Shown piece by piece: positions 17,539 to 25,308 of a stretch of DNA of 64,000 bases. A program made the translations under genes and the position numbers. A model generated the notes under the pieces. That model did not search any database and was not told the DNA's origin. It saw only the letters and a list, made by a program, of their open reading frames with translations. Source of the stretch: Rhizobiaceae bacterium (lineage in GTDB: Bacteria > Pseudomonadota > Alphaproteobacteria > Rhizobiales > Rhizobiaceae); assembly GCA_025698895.1 (NCBI GenBank), contig JAILWO010000005.1, positions 62,001 through 126,000 of the forward strand, in the 5' to 3' direction. The stretch's first letter is position 1; the number at the start of each line of letters is the position of its first letter.

Positions 17539-17554
17539 GTGACAAAAGCGATGG

Positions 17555-18217
17555 TCAATCAGACGATGCGGGGGCCGGGGTCTGCCGCGGATCCACAGGG
17601 GCCAGAACCGGCGCAAGAAGCCTGCCGGCTTCCCCCAGACGCTCTCGCATGGCGTCTGACATGTCGAATATGCCGGCATAGGTCATCGTCCTGCCGATGC
17701 GGGTCGGGGCTCCGATCACCTCGAAGGCGCAATCGATGGTGCGAAAGATTCGCGCCATTCGCGCGTCGAAGACCGACACGACGTGCTCGATGCCGGCGCG
17801 CTGGCAGACTTCAACGATGCCGCACAGAAGCTCGATTGTCGTGCGATTGACCACGTGGTTCGCTTCAGCGCGCTCGTACGCGTTGAACGCGGCAGGGTTC
17901 ACCGCGAACCGGGAACTCTCCCAGATGAGGGGGCTCGCCGGGGCACCGCCTGGCACAAGAACCGGGAAGACGTCACGCAACATGTTTGGCCCGGTGGTCG
18001 GTAGCAACCGCACCGCTCCTTGGAGCGCTCCGGTCCGGTCGTCGAGCGAAAGCAGGTAGAGGGGATCTTCTGCGTCGAAACGGTCGACCTCCCTCCCATT
18101 GGTGACGGAGACGTCCCATTCGAGCCGGTCGGCGAACACTGCCGCCCGCATCCGAAACATCTCATCGATTAAGGCGGGGTGACGGTCGCGCTCCGCACCT
18201 TCGACGATTGTGATCAT
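17555..18217 (-). CDS. traI: TraI, LuxI-family acyl-homoserine-lactone synthase
   Basis: 220 aa. All the invariant LuxI residues are present in place: Arg24, Phe28, Trp34, Asp45, Asp48, Arg70, Phe84, Glu100 and Arg103. It makes an acyl-homoserine lactone from S-adenosylmethionine and an acyl carrier protein substrate; the acyl length cannot be read from sequence. AAGGAG lies 8 bp before the ATG. The short gap from the adjacent luxR gene holds an 18-bp palindrome (18282-18299), so positive feedback is likely. In Ti plasmids traI heads the trb operon; here it is detached and paired with its own LuxR. Confidence 0.9.
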   Translation of the reverse strand: MITIVEGAERDRHPALIDEMFRMRAAVFADRLEWDVSVTNGREVDRFDAEDPLYLLSLDDRTGALQGAVRLLPTTGPNMLRDVFPVLVPGGAPASPLIWESSRFAVNPAAFNAYERAEANHVVNRTTIELLCGIVEVCQRAGIEHVVSVFDARMARIFRTIDCAFEVIGAPTRIGRTMTYAGIFDMSDAMRERLGEAGRLLAPVLAPVDPRQTPAPASSD

Positions 18218-18281
18218 GGTGTTGCTCCTTGCGTTTGTTGAAAACGCTGAAGCAACTAGACCCCATTAGAAGGCCCCGGAA

Positions 18282-18299
18282 TCCGGTGTATCTGCCGGA
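18282..18299. promoter_or_regulatory. 18-bp palindrome, candidate LuxR box before traI
   Basis: TCCGGTGTATCTGCCGGA: outer 5-bp arms pair (TCCGG/CCGGA) and 12 of 18 bases agree with the site at 6474-6491. It lies 65 bp upstream of the traI ATG and 2 bp beyond the luxR stop. It is the most divergent of the four sites, which would fit a different affinity or a different regulator. Confidence 0.55.
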
Positions 18300-18300
18300 T

Positions 18301-19056
18301 TTACGGAAGCTGAGTGAGTAGACCAACCTTGCCGGCTTTGTTCACCGCATGGGTGTTGTTGGCGGCACCAAGCTTGTGGCGGGCGCTCTCAAGATAGCAG
18401 CGCACGGTGTGCTCCGACAGGCCGAGGATAACGGCGGTCTCCCACGCCGTCTTTCCCTCGGCTACCCACAACAGGCACTCTCGCTCGCGCGGGGACAGCC
18501 TGGCCTGCTCCACGGTCTTCCCCTCCAACCGCAGAATCGCCTGGTGCATATGAAGCGCCAGCATTTGGAAGTCTCGCATGTAGTGGAGTCGGAGGTACCG
18601 CCAGTCGCGATCGCTGGCGTCGCTCGTGATCGAGACCAGCGCTCTATCACCGTGCTGGCCGTGGACGGGCAGGGAGATGCCACGACGGCCGAGGCCGAAC
18701 TCCTTTGCCTCCCCAAACAGGCGGCGAACGTCCTCGTCTGCCCGATCGAGCTCGTCCCAGTCGATGGGCAGCATACGGCGCATACCGATCTGCACGGTCG
18801 GATCGATATCGACGAAGCGCTGGGCCTTGTAGTGATCAACCCATTCGTTCGAATAGGTCACTGCGAGATAGGGGGATTGTCCAGGCTGTGCAGTCACTCC
18901 AGAGCCCAGATAGGCCACCGTCTTCAGCCCATAGATGTCGAGCAGCCTACCCAAGAGTTCGGGAATCCCAGTCGCGTCGGTTAGCTCTCCAAGCTTTTCG
19001 AGCAGTTCGAACAGTTCCAGATCATCGGAATTTCGATCTCGTCGGTTCATGCTCAA
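18301..19056 (-). CDS. LuxR-type autoinducer-binding regulator paired with traI
   Basis: 251 aa. An autoinducer-binding domain (about 20-170) with the conserved Trp72, Tyr76, Asp85-Pro86 and Trp100, followed by a GerE-type helix-turn-helix (about 185-248, LSPRERECLLWVAEGKTAWE). It differs clearly from the TraR encoded at 16.2 kb. It reads in the same direction as traI and directly upstream of it, so it may be the cognate receptor, or a relay like the extra LuxR regulators of rhizobial plasmids. The ATG at 19056 gives MSMNRRDRNS; a second ATG six bases on is an alternative. Confidence 0.85.
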   Translation of the reverse strand: MSMNRRDRNSDDLELFELLEKLGELTDATGIPELLGRLLDIYGLKTVAYLGSGVTAQPGQSPYLAVTYSNEWVDHYKAQRFVDIDPTVQIGMRRMLPIDWDELDRADEDVRRLFGEAKEFGLGRRGISLPVHGQHGDRALVSITSDASDRDWRYLRLHYMRDFQMLALHMHQAILRLEGKTVEQARLSPRERECLLWVAEGKTAWETAVILGLSEHTVRCYLESARHKLGAANNTHAVNKAGKVGLLTQLP

Positions 19057-19580
19057 CGCCTTTTCTGCTGTGCTGTAGTGCGTACGACCGCTGATCGTCG
19101 ATCAGGGAAGACCGGACCAGGCGACATTCCTGCCCGGTGATGAATTCTATGCGGGGCCCACGGCCAGCCGCCGTTCGGGCGGCCGATCCGCTCGCGTTCC
19201 GGTGGCCGCCGGCCGCCTTCCATCGTCGGTCACATTCAAGACCTGGCGCACGCCCCGACGACATGGCGCCGAGCTTTGCCGTGCAGGTCGCCAACATCAT
19301 GACGCTCGGGTTGTTATGGTGGCGGCTCTAGATCGGCGCGTCGAGGAGACGTACTTTGGGTTGAATAGGTTGGTAATTGGGCCGAATAAAGATGACTTTT
19401 CCCATCATCTTTTAGAGGCACAATGACTGCAGAAAATCAAGGAATATGCGTAATCAGATCCGAGGCCTTCGCAAATGCTCTCGTGATCGGGCTGTACTTC
19501 CGCATTTGAGCTTGGTTCGCGCCATACGGCTTCCGGTCCCTTGACGCTAACTGCACAGCCCGGCCCGTCATCTGCTCATC
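19057..19580. other. Non-coding stretch between luxR and traB
   Basis: 524 bp with no supported gene. Two ORFs (19137-19331 plus and 19022-19300 minus) overlap each other and match nothing I recognise. It should hold the luxR promoter and the 3' end of the traAFB transcript. CATCTG/CAGATG repeats at 19569-19587 overlap the traB stop. No box of the 18-bp type was seen here. Confidence 0.5.
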
Positions 19581-20732
19581 TCAGATGTTTAACGCCATGA
19601 TAAGTGGAAGATCAAAGAGTCGTGCCCAGGCAATGGTCGCGGACTTCTGAATAGCGACGATGCTGGTACCGTGTGTCCACCAGCCGTTTCCCGTCGCCAC
19701 AACGATGTCGGGCACGTAGAGTGCCGATTGCAGAAGGGGCCATACAATGAGCTGCTCGTAGCAGATCAATGGGGCGACCCGTGCGCCACCGAATTCAACG
19801 ATCGGATTTGCGAAGAAATTCGCTCGCGCACCACCGGTTTCACCGACCAACGCCAGCCAGGGCTGCCACATTGAGACCGGTACCGGCATTCTCTGACGGT
19901 AGAGGATGGGCGCTCCCTCACCCGAGATCTCTACCATCACGTTATCGTAGCCCTGCCGGTCGACCAGGATCGCTCCAGCAATTACGACGACGTCGAGTAC
20001 TTTGATCTCATTGACCCATAGGCGTTCAACGGTCGGCGTCCAGATGCCTGCGGCGCCTTCGGGCAACACCACGACCTTGTAACCTTGCGCCGCCGCTGCC
20101 TTCACCGCGGCGATGGTCTCACGATGCTGAAACAACCCCGTATATTTGCCACGCTCGCCCCCGAATTCCGTGTCGACACCGATCCAGCCGTCGGGCACGC
20201 TGGGATCTGTCCACACTGCGGCGGACCATGCAAACGCTCCTCCCAAGACGAGCGTTGCGATCGACCAGACCTTCGTGGTCATGGCGAGGAGGCCGATCGC
20301 TGCCGCTCCAAGTCCCCACCACCCCCAGCCCGGGAAGACGATGCCGGCGGCCGTGATCGGATGCGCCCAACCCACGATGCCGAAAGGCGGCACGCTCAAG
20401 AGGAGCGCCGCGGCGGCATATCGCAGGGTCCGTCCCCTCCCCGGCCGCGATGTCCATAGCACCGCATGCACGACGACGAAGGCGAGCGATGCGCCGAGCC
20501 AGAGTGCGAGGCCTTCGGCGATCCCGCTGCCAAAGTAATTGACAACGCCCTGTGGCAGACCGCGCGAGGCCGCAAGGAAATATCCCGCGGATACAATGCC
20601 GGCCGCGATCCGGGAGGGAGCATTTGCCCACAGGGCGGGGAACACGAAGGCGAGCGGGAGGGTGAGGGGATTGCCGCTCCAACCGATTGCTCCGGCGGCA
20701 ACGGCAAGCATCGTGAGACCGACAGTCTTCAC
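19581..20732 (-). CDS. traB: TraB, conjugal transfer protein with nitrilase-like fold
   Basis: 383 aa from a GTG at 20732, four bases after the traF stop. About six membrane segments fill residues 1-190, followed by a carbon-nitrogen hydrolase domain: a Glu in VVVLPEGAAGIW, and APLICYEQ carrying the catalytic cysteine. The layout is that of apolipoprotein N-acyltransferase (Lnt). TraB of Ti-type plasmids shares it and raises transfer efficiency; its substrate is not established. The frame is open up to 20945, overlapping traF, but the extra N terminus has no match. It is the last gene of traA-traF-traB. Confidence 0.85.
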   Translation of the reverse strand: MKTVGLTMLAVAAGAIGWSGNPLTLPLAFVFPALWANAPSRIAAGIVSAGYFLAASRGLPQGVVNYFGSGIAEGLALWLGASLAFVVVHAVLWTSRPGRGRTLRYAAAALLLSVPPFGIVGWAHPITAAGIVFPGWGWWGLGAAAIGLLAMTTKVWSIATLVLGGAFAWSAAVWTDPSVPDGWIGVDTEFGGERGKYTGLFQHRETIAAVKAAAAQGYKVVVLPEGAAGIWTPTVERLWVNEIKVLDVVVIAGAILVDRQGYDNVMVEISGEGAPILYRQRMPVPVSMWQPWLALVGETGGARANFFANPIVEFGGARVAPLICYEQLIVWPLLQSALYVPDIVVATGNGWWTHGTSIVAIQKSATIAWARLFDLPLIMALNI

Positions 20733-20736
20733 GGCG

Positions 20737-21270
20737 TCAGCGGTGAATGGTGAGGATGGGACGGGCCACGCCGAGGACACCGGCGGCCGGGATCGGCCCG
20801 AAATATCTCGAGTCATAGGAACCTGCGAAATCAGAGTGAAGAAAGATGTGACCAGACGGCACGATGCCGCCGGCGAAGGGAATGAGCCCCCTGCCCTCAG
20901 CGTCCGCCGCGCGCATCTTGGAGTTGGCGAGCGGTAAGTCATCAACGCTCACCGCGCCGGCGATCTCCACGCGCTGTCCCTGCGTCGCAGCAACCGTCTT
21001 GATCAGCGGACTCAGCCATCCTGGACAGAGCCCCAACCGCAGATATCCTCGCTGCCGCGCGAGCGTGAACGCGGACGTTGGCGGCGGGCAGATCATGACG
21101 AGATCGCCGACGGCAACCTTGCGGTCGAGCGGCACGATCCGCCAGATCCCGAGCGGGTAGCTTGGGGTAAGATTGATGCGCAGGCCGCCTACGTAGCCGA
21201 GGGCGAGCAGGCCGGTCACGGCAGCGGCACCGATCCCGAGAATGGTGAGCGCGCGACGCCTGCGGGTCAT
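20737..21270 (-). CDS. traF: TraF, S26-type peptidase maturing the conjugative pilin
   Basis: 177 aa. One N-terminal membrane helix (about 7-27), then NLTPSYPLGIWR with catalytic Ser37 and PLIKTVAATQG with the Lys near 90: the Ser-Lys pair of signal-peptidase-like TraF. In RP4 TraF trims TrbC pilin and joins its ends into a ring; the same substrate is present here at 7.6 kb. The ATG overlaps the traA stop by 4 bp, so translation is coupled. Confidence 0.9.
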   Translation of the reverse strand: MTRRRRALTILGIGAAAVTGLLALGYVGGLRINLTPSYPLGIWRIVPLDRKVAVGDLVMICPPPTSAFTLARQRGYLRLGLCPGWLSPLIKTVAATQGQRVEIAGAVSVDDLPLANSKMRAADAEGRGLIPFAGGIVPSGHIFLHSDFAGSYDSRYFGPIPAAGVLGVARPILTIHR

Positions 21271-24200
21271 TTGAGAACCTGGGACTGACGCTGGCTCTGT
21301 CGCAGCGCCTCGGTCTCCTTGAGCGCCTTCATGGTGCGCTCGTGGGCGGCGAGCTGCTGGCCTGTGCGCATGATCGGCCAGGCCGCAGCGAGCTTTTCGC
21401 GATCGGCCGCGGGCACGCCGAGGGCTTCCTTCCTGAACACGGCGCCGTTGGTGTCGCGCGCGCCGTTCGAGAGCAAGGTGCGTTCCCCGAACCGCTCGGA
21501 CACGGCCTTGTTGAAGCCATCGATTTCGGCCCTGGCCATGCGGTCGGCCAGCGCGAACCCGAGTGTTGCCGAAAGATCATTGCGGTCGATCGCGTCGCGC
21601 ACCTTTTCGAGCACGGCGTGCGCAGCAGGTGAAAGCGCGGGAATGTCGATCGAGGCGCGACGGCGCAGCGCCGTTTCATCGACCTCGAGCCTGCGCGTGG
21701 CCGCCTCGCGCAAACGCAGGTAACGTTCGATCTCGCGCCCGAGTGCCGGCACGTTCGCCTCGGCCTCCTGCCGCGCCTGCCGTTCCGCGCGGCTTGCCAG
21801 AATCCCTTCACGGCCGCGCAACGCGCCGATAGAGGCGGGCTCACGCGCAAGCTGTCCTAGACGCTCCGAAGCAACTGCAGGGTCGGCGAGGACGGCATCG
21901 AAGCGAATGGCGCGAAACGCCGCCTCCGGATCGGAAAAGACCAGACGGAACCGGTCGGAGACCTCCTCCCACTGTCTGGCAACCTCCTTTTCTGCGTGGA
22001 CCCTCTCGGCCGCGACGTCGGTAATGGATTTGGCGAATGTGGTGACGCCCTTGACCATCGGCTCGGCCTCCTTTTTCGATTGGACGGCGGACAGGGTGGT
22101 GTCGAAGAGGCCGATGCGGGTGCCGACGGCGCGAAACTTTCGGCCAAGATCGGCAAGGCGCCGCTTCTGGCGCAGCGTCCAGTCCAGCCGGTCGCGGGCG
22201 AGTGTGCGGGCGACGCGCATGAGATGAAGTCCGCGGCTGTTGGCGAAGCTGAGCGCGTGCCGGTAGAAGCGTCCGGCGGCATAATCGAGAGTGGTTTCCT
22301 TGGCGTTGCGCCGCGACAGGAGCGTGTCGAGGCCGCCCGCGATCTGGAACGACCGCTCGCCATAAAAAAGCTGGAGATCCTCCCTGTGCCGGGTCATCGC
22401 GACATATGTCAGATGCCGGTCCAGCGAGAGCGAGGCGAGCACCTTGACGCGATCGACGGTCGCGCCCTGGCTTTTGTGGATCGTGGTGGCATAGCCAAGA
22501 TCGAGATTGCGATAAAAGCGCTCCTCGACCTCAATGCGGTGCTTCCCCTCCCCTTCGCCGGTCTCGGCGACGATCCTGCCGGGTCCGGCTTCGACCACCC
22601 TGCCGATCATGCCATTCTTGACGCCGAGCGCGCCCTCATTCCTGAGAAACACGATCTGGTCGCCAGCATCGAAATGCCGTGTCCCCTCTTCCGTCTGAAA
22701 CGCGTGGCCCTCGCCGACAATGCCGCGCTCGACCAGCTTTTCGCGGGCGAGCCGGTTGAGTTCGCGCACATCGCGACGCAGATGGGCCAGGATGAGTGTG
22801 GACTTTTCGGGATCATATTCACCGTTCCAGGATGCAATCAGGCTGTCGACCGCCTGGGCCTTCAGCTTTTCCCCGATCACCATGCCGCGGCCCCCATAGG
22901 CCGAGAGCGCAGCCGTCACATTGCCGCGCGCCAGATCGACCGAGGCGGTGCGCATCCAGGCATCTTTCTGGCGGTAGATCGTCTCGAGCTCGGCATAGCC
23001 GGTGCGCTCGACGATGGCGCGGAAGGCCGCTCCCGCCTCGATCGGTTGGAGCTGCTCGGCGTCGCCGACAAGCACCAGCTTGGCGCCAGCCTTCGAGACC
23101 GCCTCGACGAATGTCGCCATCTGCTTCGAGGCGACCATGCCGGCCTCGTCCATGACGAAGATCGTCTTTCTGTCGAGGCGGTTGCGCGCCTCGTTCCAGC
23201 GCAGCTCCCAGGATGCCAGGGTGCGGGACGGGATTCCGGCTTCCGTCTCAAGGCCCTCGGCCGCCTTGCCGGCAAGCGCGCCGCCGACCACCGTGTAGCC
23301 TGCCGCCTCCCATGCCTCGCGCGCCGCGCGCATCATCGTCGTCTTGCCGGCGCCGGCGCGGCCGACAACGGTGGCAATCCGCGCGCCGGAGGTCGCGTGC
23401 TCGATGGCCGTGCGCTGCTCGTCTGAAAGACGGTCGTGACGCGCGAACACGTCGGCAACAATCTTCTTCCGGACGCCGAACCCCTTCGCCTTCACGAGCG
23501 CGGACGCGCGGGATACCATCTCCGCTTCAAGGCGGATCAGCTCGCGCGTGGTGAGCTTGTCCGGCAAGCGCGCGCCCGTCGCAAAGTCGACCGTCCCGGA
23601 TTCGAGACGAAGGCAATCCGGGCTTTGAACGATCCGCGCCAGAAGCTGCTGGAAGGCGCCGGGATCGTCGACATAGCGGTGCAGAACCTTGGCGATGTCG
23701 CGCTCGTCGAACACGCTCTTTTCGCGGCTGACGAGATCGAGCACGATTTCCGGCCGGGCCTGAATGCGCTCGGCGTTCACCGCACGCGCAGCCGCATGCG
23801 ATGCGAGGCGTTCGAGCCTGGTGTCCCTGCCCTCGCGCATCGCCCTGCGCTCGATCGCCTTTGCGCCCGGGCCGATATGGGTCGTGGGCACGAGGTCGAT
23901 GCCGCGCTCCGCATAGGATCGCCCGTCGACGCGGATCTCAAAGCCGCCGAACGCGAGGTGCTGGTTCTGAAGATCGAGCCAACGTTGCCGCTGCTCGAGG
24001 AACTCGGCCTTCTCGCCGGCCCAGAGACGATACTGGATCTTGCCGGTCTTCGTGCGGACCGTCTGGCCGTCAGCACCGATCACGGCGACCTTCTTGGCCC
24101 CGAAGCCGCTCTCCGTGAGCGGGCGCAGCGTCGTCATCAGATGGACATGCGGATTGCCCGGATCGTCGTGATAGACCCAGTCGGCAACCTGCCCGCGGCC

Positions 24201-24572
24201 GAGCACCTGCTCGTGGACGAACTGGCGCACCAACGCGATGTTCTGCGCCTTCGACAGTTCCATCGGCAGGGCGACGATGAATTCCTTGGCGAATTGCGCG
24301 TCGGCGCGCTTTTCGAAGGCCTCGACCTTGTTCCAAAATGCTTCGGCGGCGCCCGCGACCGAGCGGTCGGCGATCATCTCACGCGCCCATTTCGGCGCAT
24401 CGACGGGAAGCAGGAACTCCTCGTGTGCGAGATTGCGCTTGCCCGAATAGTCGACGGTCCTGGCCTCGGCCGCATGTTCCATCTTCGCGCAGTGGCGGTA
24501 GGCGGCCGACAGGACGGCGCTACGCCCGTCAGCGCGGCCGATGATCTGGGGCGTGAAGTGTGTGATGGCCAC
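21267..24572 (-). CDS. traA: TraA, MOB-Q relaxase-helicase
   Basis: 1101 aa. The N-terminal relaxase domain (1-250) begins MAITHFTPQIIGR, has a candidate catalytic Tyr25 and metal-binding histidines in NPHVHL (His142, His144). The RecD/TraI-like helicase follows with Walker A GRAGAGKTTMM near 405-415 and FVMDEAGMV near 475. The last 250 residues are an alpha-helical, arginine-rich region. TraA nicks oriT, becomes covalently joined to the 5' end and unwinds the transferred strand. The presumed oriT is 76 bp before its start. It heads the traA-traF-traB operon, divergent from traCDG. Confidence 0.95.
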   Translation of the reverse strand: MAITHFTPQIIGRADGRSAVLSAAYRHCAKMEHAAEARTVDYSGKRNLAHEEFLLPVDAPKWAREMIADRSVAGAAEAFWNKVEAFEKRADAQFAKEFIVALPMELSKAQNIALVRQFVHEQVLGRGQVADWVYHDDPGNPHVHLMTTLRPLTESGFGAKKVAVIGADGQTVRTKTGKIQYRLWAGEKAEFLEQRQRWLDLQNQHLAFGGFEIRVDGRSYAERGIDLVPTTHIGPGAKAIERRAMREGRDTRLERLASHAAARAVNAERIQARPEIVLDLVSREKSVFDERDIAKVLHRYVDDPGAFQQLLARIVQSPDCLRLESGTVDFATGARLPDKLTTRELIRLEAEMVSRASALVKAKGFGVRKKIVADVFARHDRLSDEQRTAIEHATSGARIATVVGRAGAGKTTMMRAAREAWEAAGYTVVGGALAGKAAEGLETEAGIPSRTLASWELRWNEARNRLDRKTIFVMDEAGMVASKQMATFVEAVSKAGAKLVLVGDAEQLQPIEAGAAFRAIVERTGYAELETIYRQKDAWMRTASVDLARGNVTAALSAYGGRGMVIGEKLKAQAVDSLIASWNGEYDPEKSTLILAHLRRDVRELNRLAREKLVERGIVGEGHAFQTEEGTRHFDAGDQIVFLRNEGALGVKNGMIGRVVEAGPGRIVAETGEGEGKHRIEVEERFYRNLDLGYATTIHKSQGATVDRVKVLASLSLDRHLTYVAMTRHREDLQLFYGERSFQIAGGLDTLLSRRNAKETTLDYAAGRFYRHALSFANSRGLHLMRVARTLARDRLDWTLRQKRRLADLGRKFRAVGTRIGLFDTTLSAVQSKKEAEPMVKGVTTFAKSITDVAAERVHAEKEVARQWEEVSDRFRLVFSDPEAAFRAIRFDAVLADPAVASERLGQLAREPASIGALRGREGILASRAERQARQEAEANVPALGREIERYLRLREAATRRLEVDETALRRRASIDIPALSPAAHAVLEKVRDAIDRNDLSATLGFALADRMARAEIDGFNKAVSERFGERTLLSNGARDTNGAVFRKEALGVPAADREKLAAAWPIMRTGQQLAAHERTMKALKETEALRQSQRQSQVLK

Positions 24573-24647
24573 GGTGACAGCGATCCCGGCAGTTGAACGA
24601 CATTGTTCCGCAGGCCACGCCTCTTCCCGGACGGGTCCGGGCGCTCA

Positions 24648-24680
24648 ACGTCGCGTCAGCGACGTATTACTGCGCCCTTG
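24648..24680. other. Origin of transfer (oriT) nick region
   Basis: A perfect 7-bp hairpin, ACGTCGC-GTCA-GCGACGT (24648-24665), is followed by ATTACTGCGCCCTTG (24666-24680). The core CTGCGCCCTT matches the nick region of RSF1010/R1162 and Ti-type oriT (AAGTGCGCCCT), where an inverted repeat also lies a few bases before the nick. By analogy the cut falls between G24672 and C24673. Position between traA and traC is canonical. Confidence 0.8.
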
Positions 24681-24733
24681 GAGGCATTCCTTCGGAACGC
24701 CGGGATGATCTCTCAAAGCGTCGGCTTCGCCGA

Positions 24734-24751
24734 CCCGTCACTTCTGCCGGG
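24734..24751. promoter_or_regulatory. 18-bp palindrome, candidate TraR box between traA and traC
   Basis: CCCGTCACTTCTGCCGGG shares 16 of 18 bases with the trb-side site at 6474-6491. It lies 74 bp before traC and 162 bp before traA, where Ti plasmids carry the TraR box serving both divergent tra operons. Confidence 0.65.
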
Positions 24752-24824
24752 TCGCGCTGCGCGCGATCCCGGCCGATCCTCGCCATCGCCACAAAGCGAA
24801 TGGTCGAGAAGGAAAGCTACCGGA

Positions 24825-25088
24825 ATGAAGAAGCCGTCATCGAAGATCAGGGAAGAAATCGCCAAGCTGCAGGAGCAGCTCAAGCAGGCTGAAACGCGCG
24901 AAGCCGAGCGCATCGGACGGCTCGCGCTCAAGGCCGGTCTCGGCGATATCGAGGTTGAGGAGCGCGCGCTCGTGTCCGCTCTCGAGGAAGTCGCGGTCCG
25001 GTTTCGCAAGGGGAGCGGACGGGCGGCCAGGCCAGCGTCGGCGCCGGCCGCGCCTGGCGCGGCTCAGGGGCCGTCTGGCGAGGCTTGA
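24825..25088 (+). CDS. traC: TraC, relaxosome accessory protein
   Basis: 87 aa. Begins [21 protein letters not shown], a charged coiled-coil typical of TraC of Ti plasmids, then [21 protein letters not shown], shared with conjugal TraC/TraD proteins; the tail is Ala/Pro rich. It is thought to help TraA act at oriT. The ATG at 24825 was chosen for family match and GAAGGAAA upstream; the frame is open from 24603 across oriT and the box, which is not coding. traD starts 4 bp after the stop. Confidence 0.8.
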   Translation: MKKPSSKIREEIAKLQEQLKQAETREAERIGRLALKAGLGDIEVEERALVSALEEVAVRFRKGSGRAARPASAPAAPGAAQGPSGEA

Positions 25089-25092
25089 GCGG

Positions 25093-25308
25093 ATGCGACA
25101 GGCAAGCCAGTCAGAGGCGCGCAAGAAGGATGCGCGCGAGAAGATCCAACTCGGCGGGCTGATCGCCAAGGCCGGGCTTCGTTACGAGAAGCGCGCTCTC
25201 CTGCTCGGCCTCCTCATCGACGGCGCGAGCCGGATAAAGAGCGACCAAACCGAGCGATCGCGCCTGATGGCGATCGGGATGAAGGCGTTCGCCGATGAGC
25301 CCGACTAA
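25093..25308 (+). CDS. traD: TraD, small conjugal transfer protein
   Basis: 71 aa. Starts [32 protein letters not shown], the typical TraD core (the GGLIAKAGL motif also occurs in TraC). Its precise task is unclear; in Ti plasmids it belongs to traCDG and is dispensable in some assays. Four bases separate it from traC and it overlaps traG by 14 bp, so all three are one transcript. Confidence 0.85.
   Translation: MRQASQSEARKKDAREKIQLGGLIAKAGLRYEKRALLLGLLIDGASRIKSDQTERSRLMAIGMKAFADEPD

Noticed and set aside
17183-17545. 120-codon minus-strand ORF between traM and traI
   Set aside because: It runs through the inverted-repeat element and overlaps traM; no protein family recognised, so the DNA is better read as a structured repeat.
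19569-19587. CATCTG/CAGATG repeat as traB terminator
   Set aside because: It overlaps the traB stop codon, is only 6 bp and is not followed by T residues on the coding strand.
21996-23426. 476-codon open frame on the plus strand
   Set aside because: Antisense shadow of traA.
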